A DNA stretch of 64,000 nt from Weissella oryzae SG25. Its GTDB lineage: Bacteria; Bacillota; Bacilli; Lactobacillales; Lactobacillaceae. The DNA lies in contig NZ_DF820489.1 of NCBI RefSeq assembly GCF_000691805.2, positions 62,001 to 126,000 on the forward strand, in the 5' to 3' direction. The position numbers and the translations under genes are program-made. Positions 8,467 to 16,288 of this stretch are shown here, one piece after another; position 1 is the first letter of the stretch, and every line of letters starts with the position of its first letter. Below the pieces are notes generated by a model. It was not told where the DNA came from and did not search any database. It worked only from the letters and a program-made list of their open reading frames with translations.

Positions 8467-9150
8467 TTAATTTTTACGGTCCAAAACCTTAATTTCTTCG
8501 CCAGCAACAATTACGTGGTTAGCAATATTAATAAATAGACCATGCTCAATTACGCCAACTTGTTGCGCTAACCAATCTGCTAGCTCAACTGGATTTTCAA
8601 TCTGATCCAAGTGCAAATCAATAATATAGTTACCATTATCAGTAACAACGGTTTCACCAGCTGCATCCTTACGCAAAACTGGGTGCAAATCGGCCTTGGC
8701 AAAAAGTTCAATCAAATGACCCACACCATAAGTTACCACTTCAACTGGTAGCGGGAAACCACCAAGTGGATCGGCCAACTTTGTTTCGTCAACAATCCAG
8801 ATGTTTTGCTTAGAATTAATTGCAACAATTTTTTCAAAGAGTAAGGCTGCACCACCACCCTTAATACCATCAAGCTGTTGGTTAACTCGATCGGCACCAT
8901 CAATTGTTAAATCAATATTCTCAACCGCATCAAGGTCAACAATCTTAATTCCTAAGCTAGTTGCTTGCTCAGCAGTACGGTTTGAAGTCGTTACCCCGAT
9001 AATATCAAGACCTTCATTCTTAACGCGTTCTGCAAGTGCATCAACGAAGAATTTAACCGTTGAACCAGTTCCTAGGCCAACTGTCATTTTGTCCTCGACT
9101 AAACTAGCCGCATACTTACCAACTTGCTTTTTTTGCTCAACAATATCCAT
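8467..9150 (-). CDS. rpiA: ribose-5-phosphate isomerase A
   Basis: Interconverts ribose-5-phosphate and ribulose-5-phosphate in the pentose phosphate pathway, which is the central route in heterofermenters and the exit for ribose released from nucleosides. Motifs: [15 protein letters not shown], the substrate loop DGADRVN, and [14 protein letters not shown] with the catalytic region. I choose ATG 9150, 8 nt after GGAG, over the upstream GTG; 227 residues, as usual. Its promoter overlaps an operator identical to that of the nucleoside operon. Confidence 0.96.
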   Translation of the reverse strand: MDIVEQKKQVGKYAASLVEDKMTVGLGTGSTVKFFVDALAERVKNEGLDIIGVTTSNRTAEQATSLGIKIVDLDAVENIDLTIDGADRVNQQLDGIKGGGAALLFEKIVAINSKQNIWIVDETKLADPLGGFPLPVEVVTYGVGHLIELFAKADLHPVLRKDAAGETVVTDNGNYIIDLHLDQIENPVELADWLAQQVGVIEHGLFINIANHVIVAGEEIKVLDRKN

Positions 9151-9235
9151 ATTATTCACTCCAACTTTAGATTTTCGCTTAACTAATTTAACTTTCTGTC
9201 CTTATATTTTAAATTTTATCACAAACTAGCACTCC

Positions 9236-9252
9236 ACTAAAACGTTTTACTC
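9236..9252 (-). promoter_or_regulatory. palindromic operator at the rpiA promoter
   Basis: The 17-mer ACTAAAACGTTTTACTC (plus strand) has the perfect core TAAAACGTTTTA. On the minus strand its end overlaps a TTTAGT -35-like box placed 17 bp before TAAAAT. The same 17-mer occurs at 12498-12514 at the nucleoside operon promoter. The AACGTT-centred palindrome is typical of LacI-family operators, perhaps an RbsR-like ribose/nucleoside regulator; the regulator itself is not in the window. Confidence 0.55.
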
Positions 9253-9292
9253 AAATTTTATTCCAACAAATTAATTTAATTAAATCTATAAA

Positions 9293-9333
9293 ATAATAGC
9301 CCCCTAAATTATATCCAATTTAGGGGGCTATTA
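9293..9333. terminator. terminator of the nucleoside operon
   Basis: A GC-rich stem (AATAGCCCCCTAAATT with its complement) lies just downstream of the last nucleoside hydrolase gene on the minus strand. Confidence 0.8.
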
Positions 9334-9344
9334 TTCTAATTAGC

Positions 9345-10292
9345 TTAATCGCTTAAAACGATGTTCATATAATTCATGAAGCGTTCCAGATAACCAGGAA
9401 CATCAACCTCAACGGCGGCAAAGTTCGTCTTGTGTGTATCACGCAAACGCTCTGGGTCACCAATCGTACGACCATCTTCGTGCGTTACTTGCATATTGAT
9501 TCCAAGTAAGGTCACTAACTTTGGATCAACGGCAACACCAACCGCAAGTGGGTCATGCAAAGCTGCCCCATCATGATTAATATCCAAACGATCGTAAGCA
9601 TCGATATAGTAATCAAAGATATCGGCAAAAATTTGCCCCTTCTTGCTTCCTAAATCACGCCAAACTTGTGTCTCCTTCTTTGTCAAAAGGGTCTGCAAGG
9701 TTACGTCCAATCCAACCATGACTAAGTGCTTAGCATGTTTGAAGACATAGTCAGCTGCTTGTGGATCTTGATTAATATTTGCTTCCGTATATGCTGTAAC
9801 ATTCCCTGGAACAACTAAAGCACCACCCATCAAGGTAATATTACCAATCAAGTCAGCAATGCTTGGATCTTTTTGCATCGCCAAAGCTAAGTTAGTCAAA
9901 GGACCTGTTGGTACGATGATTAAATCTTCACCATATTCATGTGCGGCCTCAATGATAAAATCAACTGCATGTTTTGCTTCAACTGGTCGCGCCGCCTTTG
10001 GTAATTCAACTTCACCAATTCCGTTACGACCATGAATTGCCATTGAAATTTCCATGGTTGCAAAGTCATCTGTTGTACTAGAATGACTCTCACCCAAGAA
10101 AACTGGCACATCGCTAGCATCCAATAGCTCAAGCAATTTCAAACTATTCTCAGCGGCAGTATCCACCAAAGTATTTCCATAAGAAGAAACAATACCAATT
10201 AAATCTGCATCTGGGGTTGCCAAGGCATAAGCTAAGGCCAAGGCATCATCAACTCCCGTATCCAAATCCAAGATCATTTTTTTAACAGCCAT
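9345..10292 (-). CDS. ribonucleoside hydrolase (IunH/Rih family), second of two
   Basis: Hydrolyses the N-glycosidic bond of nucleosides to give ribose and a free base. The N-terminal calcium site DLDTGVDDA is intact (residues ~8-16), followed by the family signature TGPLTNLALAM and an active-site region DGAALHDPLAVGVAVDP. I choose ATG 10292 (MAVKKMILD), 7 nt after AGGAG, giving 315 residues; the longer upstream reading runs into the preceding gene. It starts 13 bp after the first hydrolase, so two paralogues, perhaps with different base preference, sit in one operon with the transporter. Confidence 0.92.
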   Translation of the reverse strand: MAVKKMILDLDTGVDDALALAYALATPDADLIGIVSSYGNTLVDTAAENSLKLLELLDASDVPVFLGESHSSTTDDFATMEISMAIHGRNGIGEVELPKAARPVEAKHAVDFIIEAAHEYGEDLIIVPTGPLTNLALAMQKDPSIADLIGNITLMGGALVVPGNVTAYTEANINQDPQAADYVFKHAKHLVMVGLDVTLQTLLTKKETQVWRDLGSKKGQIFADIFDYYIDAYDRLDINHDGAALHDPLAVGVAVDPKLVTLLGINMQVTHEDGRTIGDPERLRDTHKTNFAAVEVDVPGYLERFMNYMNIVLSD

Positions 10293-10305
10293 TATCTGTC
10301 TCCTA

Positions 10306-11220
10306 TTAAACTGGCATATTGCCAACTTGCTCAATGAACCACTTATTAAAGAATTCAGCATCAATATCAAGTCCAATTGCTACATTGCTTGTATTTTCAT
10401 CATGCCAACGATTCTGAAAATCCCAAACAGTTGCGCCAATAGCTGGACCGTCAACCACAACATCGATATTACCGGCCTCAGTCTTAATTGCAGCTGGATT
10501 CAACGCATACAAAATCGTATTGACATCGTGCATTGGCTTACCGCCAGCAGCTTGATCTGAATACTCACCAATAATCGCTTTTAACATTGCACCAGAACGG
10601 CCCATCTTAGCAATTGTGTCCAAGGTTGCCGGCGTAATTAGCGCCTTCAATGTCACGTCCAAGCCAATCATTACCTTAGGCAATGAACTCTCAAAGACAA
10701 TTTTAGCGGCATCTGGATCTGTAAATACATTAAATTCAGAAACTGAGCTAGTATTACCAGCTGAGACCGTACCACCCATCATAATTAGCTGTTCGATTTT
10801 AGCAAAATCCTCAGGGTATTTTTGAATAAATTGGGCAATATTCGTATATGAACCAGTTGCAATCAAAGTGACCGCTTCATCGGCAGCTTGTAGCACCGTG
10901 TGAATTGCTTCGACCGCATCTTGCTCAATTGGCTTTGTCGTAACTGGTGGGAAATCATAACCAGGCATTCCAGAAGCACCATGAATATAAGAAGCATCTT
11001 CGAATTGTTTCTTCAGAGGTGCCTTCGCTCCAGCAGCGACTGGAATGTCCTTACCAAAAAACTCTAACAACTTCAGAGTGTTGTTGGTTGTCTTATCTAC
11101 AGAAACATTTCCAGCAACTGTCGTGATCAACTTTACATCCAAATCCGGGTTATTAACGGCGACTGCAATTGCAGCAGCATCATCAATTCCTGGATCCATA
11201 TCCAAAATAATCGACTTCAT
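10306..11220 (-). CDS. ribonucleoside hydrolase (IunH/Rih family), first of two
   Basis: Paralogue of the next gene, with calcium-site motif DMDPGIDDA at residues ~6-14, ATGSYTNIAQF and GGKPMHDVNTILYALNP near the active site. It is 304 residues from ATG 11220, which lies 6-7 nt after AAGGAG; the TTG at 11235 overlaps the ribosome-binding site and is rejected. It follows the CNT transporter gene by 29 bp. The two hydrolases differ considerably along their length, so complementary substrates (purine versus pyrimidine nucleosides) are plausible but inferred. Confidence 0.92.
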   Translation of the reverse strand: MKSIILDMDPGIDDAAAIAVAVNNPDLDVKLITTVAGNVSVDKTTNNTLKLLEFFGKDIPVAAGAKAPLKKQFEDASYIHGASGMPGYDFPPVTTKPIEQDAVEAIHTVLQAADEAVTLIATGSYTNIAQFIQKYPEDFAKIEQLIMMGGTVSAGNTSSVSEFNVFTDPDAAKIVFESSLPKVMIGLDVTLKALITPATLDTIAKMGRSGAMLKAIIGEYSDQAAGGKPMHDVNTILYALNPAAIKTEAGNIDVVVDGPAIGATVWDFQNRWHDENTSNVAIGLDIDAEFFNKWFIEQVGNMPV

Positions 11221-11249
11221 TTTCGACTCCTTCAATTAGCTTGTTCAGC

Positions 11250-12473
11250 TTACCAAACAAATAATCCAGCAGCGGCAGCTGACAAAAGTGATACCAAAAT
11301 ACCTGACAAAAGCATAAATGGTACGCGCTTTGAGATAAAGTCACTCTTTTCCTTGGTAACAAGACCCTTAAAGGTTCCGATAATCATTCCAACAGTTGAG
11401 AAGTTAGCAAATGATGTCAAAAAGACTGACAAAACAACTGCGGCGTGATGATTAGCAAACAATCCCTTACTTGCCATAATATCCTTTGAAATCTCACCCA
11501 TAACAACGAATTCATTCGTAACAAGCTTTGTTCCCATGAATTGAGCAAGTTGGAAGGCATCATGTACATTGAACCCAAGCAACCAAGCAAATGGGAACAT
11601 GATAACTCCGAAGATATTTTGCAAAGTCAACCAGTCTAGACCAGTTAGTGAGAACAATTGGTTAATCAAAGCAGCCAAAGCGACGAATGACATAACAGTT
11701 GCGGCGATGATTAGAATTAGCTTTCCACCACCAAGGATTGAATCACCCAAGAATGAGAAGAAAGGCTCTTTTTCACCATTTTCGCTACCAATTGAGGCAA
11801 TTACATCTTCTTCTGCACTAACCTTAACTGGGTTCAAAATTGAAGTAATAACAACTGCACCCAAAACATTCAAAGGTACCGCCATCAAAACATAATCCCC
11901 AGGAATCATCTGAACATAGGCACCAATGATAGCAGCCGTAACACAGCTCATTGACATCATAGCCAAAGTATAATTACGACGATCTGACATTGTGTCCAAT
12001 TGGTGCTTAGATACGGCCAAAACTTCGGTGTTTCCCAAGAACATCATTTCAATTGCGAAGAAAGACTCATACTTAGGTTGTCCAGTAATAAATGACAAAC
12101 CACGACCAATCCACTTGATGATCCAAGGCAATACTCCGATATAAGTCAAAATATCAAACAAAGGAACAATCAACAAGATTGGTAGCAAAGCAGACGTAAC
12201 AAAGTTAGGTCCACCATGATTAGCTGTCAACCAATCTGGTAGAGCAAAAGCAATACCTTGATTAGCAACTGCGACTAACCATGTAAAACCATCAGCGGCT
12301 CCCTTAACAATCGCTTGACCAGCTGAGAAATGGGTAAAGAACCAAGCTAGTACTAGTTGTAAAACAACCACCACACCAACAGAACGCCAATTGATGTTTT
12401 TCTTATCATTTGAAAATAGATAAGCAATACCTAAAAATATAAAAATACCAAGTATATTAATTGCAATGTACAT
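11250..12473 (-). CDS. nupC: concentrative nucleoside transporter (NupC/CNT family)
   Basis: Proton- or sodium-driven nucleoside importer in the cytoplasmic membrane. Family features: GNTEVLAVSKHQL, the NEFVVMGEIS stretch and the FANFSTVGMIIGTFKGL motif near the C-terminus, with about 10 hydrophobic segments. I choose ATG 12473, 7 nt after AGGAG, giving 407 residues. It heads the operon CNT-hydrolase-hydrolase: uptake, then cleavage to ribose and base, the ribose entering via rpiA. The promoter carries both a cre-like site and the rpiA-type operator. Confidence 0.94.
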   Translation of the reverse strand: MYIAINILGIFIFLGIAYLFSNDKKNINWRSVGVVVVLQLVLAWFFTHFSAGQAIVKGAADGFTWLVAVANQGIAFALPDWLTANHGGPNFVTSALLPILLIVPLFDILTYIGVLPWIIKWIGRGLSFITGQPKYESFFAIEMMFLGNTEVLAVSKHQLDTMSDRRNYTLAMMSMSCVTAAIIGAYVQMIPGDYVLMAVPLNVLGAVVITSILNPVKVSAEEDVIASIGSENGEKEPFFSFLGDSILGGGKLILIIAATVMSFVALAALINQLFSLTGLDWLTLQNIFGVIMFPFAWLLGFNVHDAFQLAQFMGTKLVTNEFVVMGEISKDIMASKGLFANHHAAVVLSVFLTSFANFSTVGMIIGTFKGLVTKEKSDFISKRVPFMLLSGILVSLLSAAAAGLFVW

Positions 12474-12497
12474 ATCGTTACTCCTAAACATAACTTT

Positions 12498-12514
12498 ACT
12501 AAAACGTTTTACTC
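12498..12514 (-). promoter_or_regulatory. palindromic operator at the nucleoside operon start
   Basis: Identical 17-mer to the rpiA operator (ACTAAAACGTTTTACTC). It begins just downstream of the -10 box, covering the expected transcription start, an ideal place for a repressor. Confidence 0.6.
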
Positions 12515-12518
12515 TGAT

Positions 12519-12556
12519 ACTATAACATAGTAATAATGCTATTGAAAGCGGTTTAC
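12519..12556 (-). promoter_or_regulatory. nucleoside operon promoter with overlapping cre-like site
   Basis: On the minus strand an extended -10 (TGTTATAGT; hexamer at 12519-12524) stands 17 bp from TTTCAA. The -35 overlaps TGAAAGCGGTTTAC (12543-12556), which matches the CcpA cre consensus at most positions. Carbon catabolite repression by CcpA is therefore likely. Confidence 0.55.
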
Positions 12557-12865
12557 GATATTTATTTTATCATGTTTTATGTACAAGGTGGTCTACCATG
12601 AGAAAAACTTTAGTATTTTGTTCTTCTATCATTGATGTAATTCAAAAAAGGATTTACCCAGACAAAGCGACACCTTTATCGAAACAACTATTGCCAATTT
12701 GGTGACTGATTATTTAAATATCAAAGCAACAATAGAAATTGCCTAACCCAGCAAATTCAATTGTGATATCTTAACCTGTTGCAATCCCTGCTAACCCCAT
12801 AGCAAGCAAAGCCCAGGCTAGTATTAATGCTTAAAAATATCTAATCTAGGAGCAACCCCCACATT
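12557..12865. other. intergenic stretch with possible gene remnants
   Basis: No intact gene. On the plus strand ATG 12599 begins MRKTLVFCSSII and stops after ~35 codons, while another frame reads SDTFIETTIANLVTDYL to a stop near 12745, as if one small gene had been frameshifted. On the minus strand about 12772-12831 reads like the hydrophobic end of a membrane protein (LILAWALLAMGLAGIATG then stop) without a start. Both readings are weak. Confidence 0.3.
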
Positions 12866-13777
12866 ATGTCTTATCTACTAACGCTTTTTGCTGGACTTCT
12901 TTTAGCAGCCCAAAGCCCCCTTTCTGTCAACCTCGGTCGTAAGTTGGGCTCACCAGTTTTGGCAAGCCTGATCACCTATATTCTAGGTACTATTGAGTTC
13001 GTCATCTTACTGTTATTTATGCACGTTGACATCCCACAGCTAATTACTAATGCCTTCACTAAGGGCTTTCCTTGGTCAACCGGTGGCCTTTTGGGTGCCA
13101 TCTATATCACTAGCATTATCGTATTATTTCCTAAACTTGGTCCCATCAAAGCGGTTATCTATCCAACCCTGGGTCAGATTTTATCAGGAATATTAATTGA
13201 TTCCTTTGGGCTCTTCAAAATGCCAACTTCTCCCATGAACTTAATCAAGTTCTTTGGTTTGTTATTGTTAGTCGCTGGTGTGATTTTTTCAGCCTACAGC
13301 CCAAAACAAGCTCAAAGTAATCACCCGGTTCAAGACCGGCTATACTCAGCTTGGGCTTTCATTGCCGGAATCCTTTCAACCTTGCAAAGCATCTTTAATG
13401 CTAATCTAGGGGCTAAATTAGGTAGTCCAATTGGCGCAACCTTTATTGCCTTTCTCTTCGGAACTGTTTTATTAATTCTAGTCGTCTTAATCATGCGCCA
13501 GGTTACACCTAAAACTTTGCTAATGGGGGTTACTTCACCGCTGGGTTGGACTACGGCCACTTTAGGCGCAATCTTTGTCTTAAGTATGACAATCCTCACT
13601 CCGCTGCTTGGCCCTGGTCTAACTGTATCAATCACCCTAATCGCTACAATGATTGTGTCCGCCGCCATTGAACATCTAGGGTTATTACAGGTCATGAAAA
13701 ACCGCATTTCTCGCCAAAAAGTCATTGGCATCATCATCTTTATTGTTGGTATTATCCTAATCAAAGTAATTGGTTAA
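12866..13777 (+). CDS. YdcZ-type (DUF606) DMT-family transporter, paralogue
   Basis: Membrane protein of 303 residues with about ten helices in two repeated halves (LLAAQSPLSVNLGRKLG; TLQSIFNANLGAKLG), homologous to the gene at 6512-7447. Substrate unknown. The start ATG is 12 nt after AGGAG, which is rather far, but no better start is present. It is monocistronic, and a terminator follows at once. It is the first plus-strand gene after a run of minus-strand genes. Confidence 0.85.
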   Translation: MSYLLTLFAGLLLAAQSPLSVNLGRKLGSPVLASLITYILGTIEFVILLLFMHVDIPQLITNAFTKGFPWSTGGLLGAIYITSIIVLFPKLGPIKAVIYPTLGQILSGILIDSFGLFKMPTSPMNLIKFFGLLLLVAGVIFSAYSPKQAQSNHPVQDRLYSAWAFIAGILSTLQSIFNANLGAKLGSPIGATFIAFLFGTVLLILVVLIMRQVTPKTLLMGVTSPLGWTTATLGAIFVLSMTILTPLLGPGLTVSITLIATMIVSAAIEHLGLLQVMKNRISRQKVIGIIIFIVGIILIKVIG

Positions 13778-13792
13778 ATTAGTGCCTAAATC

Positions 13793-13824
13793 AAAGCGAT
13801 TGCAAATTTTTGCAGTCGCTTTTT
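13793..13824 (+). terminator. intrinsic terminator of the YdcZ-type gene
   Basis: The stem AAGCGATTGCAA with TTGCAGTCGCTT (one G-T pair) is followed by TTTTTG. Confidence 0.8.
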
Positions 13825-13882
13825 GATTATCCCAACTTGTAATCTTGTAAAAATATCATAACTTATTTATACTTGAAGCATT

Positions 13883-14812
13883 ATGATAATAACAAATAAT
13901 ATTTTTCCAGCCTTCACTTGGTCACAAATCCACGAAATGGATGAAGCTGATCGAAAATGGCTCCATACTGACCAAGAAATTCCACATACAATTTTAAATT
14001 ATGCAATTGATCCCTATGAAAGCGCCCGAATGGAATATGCCGAGCAATCTAATCTAGCTTTAATGATTTTTGATGTTGTAACCCCCACCTCAAATCGTGC
14101 GACAACTGAGCCAGTTAGTTTCCTTTTTAACCACGATGGTAAACATCTTTATACTTTTACCCGCCGAGAAACCGCCTTTGTTAATCCATTAATCACAAAT
14201 TTAGCCAGTGATAGTGAACACCCAATCGACCAACTCCAACCTTTAGATGTAATTTTGCAAATTGCTAATCAACTCACTAAGCAATTCATGACGACTGTTT
14301 TAGATATTAATCGTCGGCGCAATCCCATCCAAAGTGAAATTCGCCGGGTAAAGCATACCCAACGAATGATTGATAATCTAATGGACCTGCAAACTGCACT
14401 AATCTACCTGGGCAATTCTATAACAACCGATTTAGACTTAATCAATAATTTAAGTAACCACGAAGCAAAATATCTAACCGTTGAACAACAAAAACATCTT
14501 AATGATCTACAAATCGAGCTAAAACAAGCACTTGATGTTGTAGACCTTTCACATCAAGTTACTGATTCAGTTTCGAATGCCTATGAAAACGTTGCTAATT
14601 CTAACCTAAACTGGACGATGAAAATTTTGACGGTTTGGTCAATTATCCTAACCGTTCCAACTATCGTTTCTGGTTTCCTAGGCCAGAATGTCCCTTTCCC
14701 CCTGTATAATGTAAATGGCGACTTTGGTTGGATTTTCTCAATTATTATTACGCTGCTCTTAATGGGCCTGACCACGTTCATTCTTTGGCTAACTGGCTTC
14801 TTGCGTAAGTAA
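13883..14812 (+). CDS. CorA-like divalent cation transporter with GQN in place of GMN
   Basis: 309 residues: a cytoplasmic alpha/beta domain, a long helix region (residues ~140-230) and two C-terminal membrane helices (~250-270 and ~282-305), the architecture of CorA Mg2+ channels. The signature loop after the first helix reads GFLGQNVPFPL, so the invariant GMN is GQN here. That may alter ion selectivity, as GIN does in ZntB. No clear ribosome-binding site precedes the ATG at 13883, so the start is less certain. Confidence 0.8.
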   Translation: MIITNNIFPAFTWSQIHEMDEADRKWLHTDQEIPHTILNYAIDPYESARMEYAEQSNLALMIFDVVTPTSNRATTEPVSFLFNHDGKHLYTFTRRETAFVNPLITNLASDSEHPIDQLQPLDVILQIANQLTKQFMTTVLDINRRRNPIQSEIRRVKHTQRMIDNLMDLQTALIYLGNSITTDLDLINNLSNHEAKYLTVEQQKHLNDLQIELKQALDVVDLSHQVTDSVSNAYENVANSNLNWTMKILTVWSIILTVPTIVSGFLGQNVPFPLYNVNGDFGWIFSIIITLLLMGLTTFILWLTGFLRK

Positions 14813-14827
14813 AATACTAATTGCATA

Positions 14828-14866
14828 TAAAAAACCGCTTGTCTTTTAAGACAAGCGGTTTTATTT
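14828..14866. terminator. bidirectional terminator between corA-like and femX-like genes
   Basis: Perfect stem AAACCGCTTGTC/GACAAGCGGTTT, with T-runs on both strands, between convergent genes. Confidence 0.88.
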
Positions 14867-16137
14867 TAACGACCTAAAATACGCTTAAGGCCAGTATATA
14901 AAGCATAACTAAATGGTTTAACTGGTAAGATGAATTGACCATAACGCTTTTCAACTCGTCCACCAAAGCCAACCTTAAAGTTCAAGACCCCATCACTACC
15001 ATCAAAAATCCCTGAAATTCCATAGAAATTATAGCGAGGGATTTTATGTTCAAGGGCAAGCTGCATCATATGATCTTGCAAAGCATAAGGACCATAATAT
15101 TGCTTATACTCATCATATGTCCCTGAATAGAGATAGGTCATTTCATTTGGTGTTTCTAGGAAGACCGCCCCAGCAACTACCACTTTGTTGGCCGCTGCCT
15201 GAGTTTGCATTATCTGCGCCTCATCAATTCGTTTAATGTGCTGGTTCATTTGGTCGGTAAACTCACGCTTCTGATTTGCCGCTTTTTTATTATTTGGATT
15301 ATGTGCCAAACGTTCATCTAACTGTGCCAGCTTCTCTGCTAACTCATCACGACGCTGCTCTTGCCCAGCAATAAAGGCAGAAAAATCCATTTCGACAAAA
15401 TAAAAATGAACCTGATCGCCAAAAGCATCGTAAAGCCTTTCATAAAAATCAAGACTCTTATCATGGTAATTTAATCGATCAGCCGTATGTTGGGTCAACT
15501 GCTTAAAAGCTGGCAAATCAGCTTTTTGTAGTGGTCGTATTGTAATCCCAAACTGCACAGTTTTCTTTAGATAATACTTACCATCTTTTTCATAGCTCTT
15601 GCGTAGCGCAGCAACTGGATCTTCCGCATGTTCAATTGGCCGTAAATCTTTTGCAAACTGCCACATTGGCGCTGTTGCCGTTGACCAACCCTGTTCGACG
15701 GCTTGGTGTTGATAACCTAGACTTTTAAGTTGTCCTAACAAATGAGTTTCTTGCTCATAGTCAGTCAACATTTCACCATCACTTGTGTAGGTTTGCCAAA
15801 TATTATTAGGCATTACCGATAGATAAAGCGCACCTTTTTGGTGGGCGTATTGCTTTAATTCAGTGAAAAAGGCTGTAACCAGCTCCGGCTTACCAAAATC
15901 AAGTAACGGTCCACCGTCCAATTGCATTAATTTCCCAAAACGGACTGGGATTGAAGTCACAATTGCTGCTGCAACCACTTCATCGTCTAAACGCAGTCCA
16001 ATCATCTTAACTTCCCAATCACGCCCTGATAATAATTTGACGTAAGCACTGGTCAAAGTAAAATTTCCTTCAACGTGTTGCAAAGCGAAGGCATCAAATT
16101 CTTCTGCTGATAGTTCTAAAAATTCATAATTATCCAT
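14866..16137 (-). CDS. FemABX-family peptidyltransferase (peptidoglycan interpeptide bridge)
   Basis: Transfers amino acids from aminoacyl-tRNA to the lysine side chain of the peptidoglycan precursor, building the cross-bridge. Two GNAT-like halves are recognisable: the N-terminal half with FDAFALQHVEGNFTLTSAYVKL and the C-terminal half ending YNFYGISGIF, GVLNFKVGFGGRVEKRYGQF. Between them residues ~245-310 form a charged coiled-coil insertion (EQRRDELAEKLAQLDERLAH) that resembles the tRNA-binding arm of FemA/MurM and is absent from the 335-residue FemX of Weissella viridescens. Length 423. The spacing from AGAGGG to the ATG is long (~12 nt). Confidence 0.9.
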   Translation of the reverse strand: MDNYEFLELSAEEFDAFALQHVEGNFTLTSAYVKLLSGRDWEVKMIGLRLDDEVVAAAIVTSIPVRFGKLMQLDGGPLLDFGKPELVTAFFTELKQYAHQKGALYLSVMPNNIWQTYTSDGEMLTDYEQETHLLGQLKSLGYQHQAVEQGWSTATAPMWQFAKDLRPIEHAEDPVAALRKSYEKDGKYYLKKTVQFGITIRPLQKADLPAFKQLTQHTADRLNYHDKSLDFYERLYDAFGDQVHFYFVEMDFSAFIAGQEQRRDELAEKLAQLDERLAHNPNNKKAANQKREFTDQMNQHIKRIDEAQIMQTQAAANKVVVAGAVFLETPNEMTYLYSGTYDEYKQYYGPYALQDHMMQLALEHKIPRYNFYGISGIFDGSDGVLNFKVGFGGRVEKRYGQFILPVKPFSYALYTGLKRILGR

Positions 16138-16224
16138 TTTTTGTTTCTGCCCTCTTATTATTAATTAAGCTAGTCTAATTCTAGCACAAACCACCTAATA
16201 AGCACCTTGACTAACTTATACCAT

Positions 16225-16288
16225 AAAAAAATTCTTGAGCAGTAAAGCCCCTTACTTTTACATTGGCCTTACCACTCAAGAATTTTTC
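16225..16288. terminator. long bidirectional terminator
   Basis: An imperfect ~20-bp stem (AAATTCTTGAGTGGTAAGGC with its partner) with a T-run on the minus strand, immediately after the flippase stop codon. Confidence 0.75.
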
